In this document: positions 41,601 through 44,093 of the stretch, piece after piece
Numbering within the stretch: position 1 is the first letter of the stretch
How the letters are laid out: every line of letters begins with the position of its first letter
NCBI GenBank assembly: GCA_900315935.1
Contig: ONBB01000015.1
Coordinates: forward strand, 1-44,093
DNA length: 44,093 nt
Direction of reading: 5' to 3'
Source: an uncultured Bacteroidales bacterium
Lineage (GTDB): Bacteria > Bacteroidota > Bacteroidia > Bacteroidales > P3
Translations under genes and position numbers: made by a program
The notes under the pieces: model-generated
The model's input: only the letters and a program-made list of their open reading frames with translations
Databases searched by the model: none
Told to the model about the DNA's origin: nothing

Positions 41601-44093
41601 ATGGTAAAAAAACTTCTCACATTCATCCTCGGGCTGGGGCTCGCCGCAGGCGCCTCGGCCACCATCAACTTCCCGGCCTCCAGTGTCCAGTACTGGGTCG
41701 GCTCCGGCAGCAACTCGGCCGTGGTCGTCGTCGCCTGGGACGATGCCGCCACCCCCACCGCTCTGGCTTGGGGTGTCCGTTGGAACGGCACCGTTAGCGC
41801 CCTCGACCTGATCGACAGCATCCAGACCTACGACAGCCGCTTCTCCAACGGCTCCTCCGCCACCGCGGCCAGCGTTACCTACAACGACGGCACCGTCGTC
41901 CTCACTTCAGACATCAACTGGTGGTGCTATACCGTCAACGGTGCCTGGGCTACCGTGGGCTACACCGGCTACTATATGAGCGACGGCGACATCATGGAGC
42001 TCAGTGGCTCCTGCTATTTCTCCATGACCTCCGCCGTGGCCGCCACCGACCCCAACCCCGCCCCTGGTCCCGCTCCTGCGCTATGCGATTCGGTCCATGC
42101 GCTGCCTTATGCCCAGGTTTTCTCCGACTGCCCGGCCGGCCAGTCCCCTGCCAGGGCTGATGCACCCGTCCCCGAATGCTGGGCCATCTTTAGCAACGGC
42201 CGCTACACCCGCGACACCACCCCCAATGCCTACATATATTATGGCGGCATGGCCACCTCCTATTCCACCAACAACTATGGCTGCGTGACCGCCAACGACC
42301 CCTTCTTCTGCCTCATCGCCTGCCAAACCTATACGGGCACCAGCACGGGCGCCCTTAACGACATGCTTGACTTCGGCACCTGCAAGTATGCTGTCCTGCC
42401 GCCGTTCGACCAGCCCCTCTCGCAGACCCGCCTCGTTTTCGACTACCGCACCTCCAACACCGGTGCCCTCCTCCTGCTTGGCTACGTTGTCAACGACACC
42501 GCCGACTTTGTGGTCCTCGACTCGATGCCCTCGGACTACCGTGTCCTGCACCAGATGAATCTCCGTCTTGACTCGCTCGATGCCGCCATTCCCGACAATG
42601 CCCGCCTCGCCTTCTGTTGGAAGTCCACCAGCACCTCCTCTTCCTATCCTTCCAATATCTACGTCGGCATCGATAACCTCACAGTCTCCCTCATCTCTTC
42701 CGACCCTGGTAGCGGCCCTACTCCCGCTCCCGACCCCGTCGATGCCACCATCGCCTTCTCCGACATCCTCTACTGGGTGGGCTCCGGTAGCGACAGCGCC
42801 GCCCTTATAGTCAACTACGGCCAGCCCGACACCGCCTTTGCCTGGGGCTTCCTCTTCAACGGCACCACCACGGCCCAGGCGATGCTCGACTCCATCGCCG
42901 CCGCCGACCCCCGTTTCTGGTACGTCGGTTCTCCCTCGATGGGTGGCGACATCCACTTCATCCTTAACAATGGCGACACCTTGGGGCTCTCGCAAGTGGG
43001 TGCTTTGGGTTACAACTTCTGGTGGGCCAACCTCAACGGCCGTAGCGCCGGCGCCGGCATCGGTGCCACGCTGCATAACGGATACGTCTTCAAGTATGGC
43101 GACCTCAACTCGGCCATCGGCTGGGACACCCTTGGCGGCAACTGCATGGAGGAAGCCTGGATTAAGGCTCCCACCCCCGTCAACGTTCCCGACACCACCC
43201 CCATCCTCGACACCATCGTCCCGCCGCCCAGCCTTGTTGACGCCACCGTCGACTTTGCCGACATCACCTGCTGGGCAGGCTCGGGTCCCGACAGCACCGC
43301 TCTCATCGTCAGCTTCGCCAACCCTGACACCGCCTTTGCCTGGGGTGTGCTCATCAACGGCACCACCACCAGCGCCGACATGCTCGATGCCGTCATGGCG
43401 GTCGACACCAACCTCTCCATTACCGACCATCCCGACTGGGGTGACGGCCAGATTCGCTACCGCCTCGCCGACGGCACCGTCATCAGCCGCATCGGCACCC
43501 AGTGGCTCTTCAATATCAACGGTGTCGATGCCTGGGGCGACGACGATGTGATGGCCGGCGACGTCTTCAAGTTCGGCGACGCAGCCTCGGGCATCCAGGT
43601 CGGCACTTTCCAGCGCGTCTGGACCGCCGAGCCCACCATCGTGAACTTCTGCGACACCACCCCCGCCATTGACACCACCACGCCTGTAACGCCCACGCCC
43701 GTCGAGGCCACCATCGCCGCCAGCGACATCCTCTACTGGGTGGGTGAAGGCTCGAACCAGGTCGTCTTGGCCGTCAACTGGGCCGACACCGCCCTGGCCT
43801 GGGGCTACCGCTTCAGCACCGAGAGCGTAACCGTGGCCACGATGATGGCCGACATCGCCGCCGCCGACCCCCGCTTCAGTTACACCGGCAGCGGATACAT
43901 CTCCGACATCCACTACATCGACACCGCTGCCGGCATGACCGACACGCTGCGCGGCTCCAGCTACTGGGAGAGCAAGCGCAACGGCGTTACCGACGCCGGC
44001 ATGGCCCAGAGCCTGGTCGACGGCGACTTTGAGAAGTGGGGCACCCCGGCCGCCGGCGTGGTGGTGGACAGCACCTACTGGGGCGACGACTGG
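41601..44093 (+). CDS. B12-riboswitch-controlled secreted repeat protein, C-terminus beyond window
   Basis: 831 codons, open to the window end. Signal peptide MVKKLLTFILGLGLAAGASA. A domain beginning Y/C-W-V/A-G-x-G-S occurs four times, at residues 31, 391, 557 and 712, each followed by a hydrophobic strand, D-T-A-x-A-W-G-Y/V-x-F/I, then D-I/V-AAADPRF-like and, where complete, a G-x-V-F-K-Y/F-G-D end motif. Between copies 1 and 2 (residues about 165-367) lies a jellyroll resembling choice-of-anchor J/cleaved-adhesin domains (LPYAQVFSDC ... WAIFSNG ... VGIDNLTV). Linkers are Pro/Thr/Asp-rich. The repeat domain is not one I can name. Riboswitch control suggests a role in capturing cobalamin or corrinoids at the cell surface; a T9SS or anchor signal may follow outside the window. 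Confidence 0.85.
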   Translation, partial: MVKKLLTFILGLGLAAGASATINFPASSVQYWVGSGSNSAVVVVAWDDAATPTALAWGVRWNGTVSALDLIDSIQTYDSRFSNGSSATAASVTYNDGTVVLTSDINWWCYTVNGAWATVGYTGYYMSDGDIMELSGSCYFSMTSAVAATDPNPAPGPAPALCDSVHALPYAQVFSDCPAGQSPARADAPVPECWAIFSNGRYTRDTTPNAYIYYGGMATSYSTNNYGCVTANDPFFCLIACQTYTGTSTGALNDMLDFGTCKYAVLPPFDQPLSQTRLVFDYRTSNTGALLLLGYVVNDTADFVVLDSMPSDYRVLHQMNLRLDSLDAAIPDNARLAFCWKSTSTSSSYPSNIYVGIDNLTVSLISSDPGSGPTPAPDPVDATIAFSDILYWVGSGSDSAALIVNYGQPDTAFAWGFLFNGTTTAQAMLDSIAAADPRFWYVGSPSMGGDIHFILNNGDTLGLSQVGALGYNFWWANLNGRSAGAGIGATLHNGYVFKYGDLNSAIGWDTLGGNCMEEAWIKAPTPVNVPDTTPILDTIVPPPSLVDATVDFADITCWAGSGPDSTALIVSFANPDTAFAWGVLINGTTTSADMLDAVMAVDTNLSITDHPDWGDGQIRYRLADGTVISRIGTQWLFNINGVDAWGDDDVMAGDVFKFGDAASGIQVGTFQRVWTAEPTIVNFCDTTPAIDTTTPVTPTPVEATIAASDILYWVGEGSNQVVLAVNWADTALAWGYRFSTESVTVATMMADIAAADPRFSYTGSGYISDIHYIDTAAGMTDTLRGSSYWESKRNGVTDAGMAQSLVDGDFEKWGTPAAGVVVDSTYWGDDW

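Noticed and set aside
42081-43913. 610-codon minus-strand frame in the riboswitch-controlled gene
   Set aside because: Low-complexity Gly/Val/Asp composition, no signal or domain, and it runs against the riboswitch; the plus frame has a signal peptide and four domain repeats.

Overview
The window is chromosomal DNA of a Bacteroidota bacterium, almost certainly of the order Bacteroidales. The evidence is the perfect TAnnTTTG -7 boxes with TTTG at -33, the lack of Shine-Dalgarno sites, type IX secretion (T9SS) genes porP/porK plus a secreted protease with a T9SS tail, a MurF-alanine racemase fusion, an OstA-like periplasmic protein, a DUF2851 protein and an Ala/Glu-rich tail on ribosomal protein S16. 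Genes are GC-rich; spacers and a few accessory segments are AT-rich. The exact genus cannot be read from the sequence.

Layout. 0-1.2 kb: 5' part of dnaK (minus). 1.7-7.1 kb (plus): outer-membrane protein, murF, two paralogous lipoproteins born by a 645-bp tandem duplication, and a C10 cysteine protease exported by T9SS. 7.2 kb: tRNA-Pro(GGG). 7.5-21.4 kb (minus): a PorE-like propeller protein and lon; murF-alr, DUF2851, dnaJ, grpE; then ostA-like, porK, porP. 21.8-24 kb (plus): unknown membrane protein and an M23 peptidase. 24-25.2 kb: ornithine aminotransferase. 25.3-27.1 kb: double-ATPase peptide ABC transporter. 27.1-27.7 kb: an 11-bp-period tandem array abutting a 5'-truncated cas2, followed by a possible CRISPR remnant. 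27.8-29.4 kb: dksA-like, rimM, rpsP (minus). 29.6-30.6 kb: murB. 30.6-31.3 kb: an AT-rich GxxExxY gene bracketed by inverted hairpin repeats. 31.4-33.6 kb: two unknown genes and a sialidase. 33.9-36.3 kb: purA and a PepSY-like protein. 36.3-41.1 kb: mfd and a MATE transporter (minus). 41.3-44.1 kb: a cobalamin riboswitch driving a large repetitive secreted protein that runs off the window.

Themes. Proteostasis genes (dnaK, lon, dnaJ, grpE) lie within 17 kb; dnaK and grpE share a palindromic upstream site. Cell-wall genes (two murF, alr, murB, M23) and T9SS/envelope genes are interleaved with them.

Best leads: (1) a family of 11-bp-period arrays upstream of dnaK, lon and purA with a shared boundary box, one of which marks the deletion edge of a dead type II-C CRISPR-Cas locus; (2) the GxxExxY gene in a cassette of inverted repeats whose hairpins show compensatory changes; (3) a B12-riboswitch-controlled secreted protein with four copies of an unrecognised domain; (4) low-complexity inserts carried in frame inside housekeeping enzymes.
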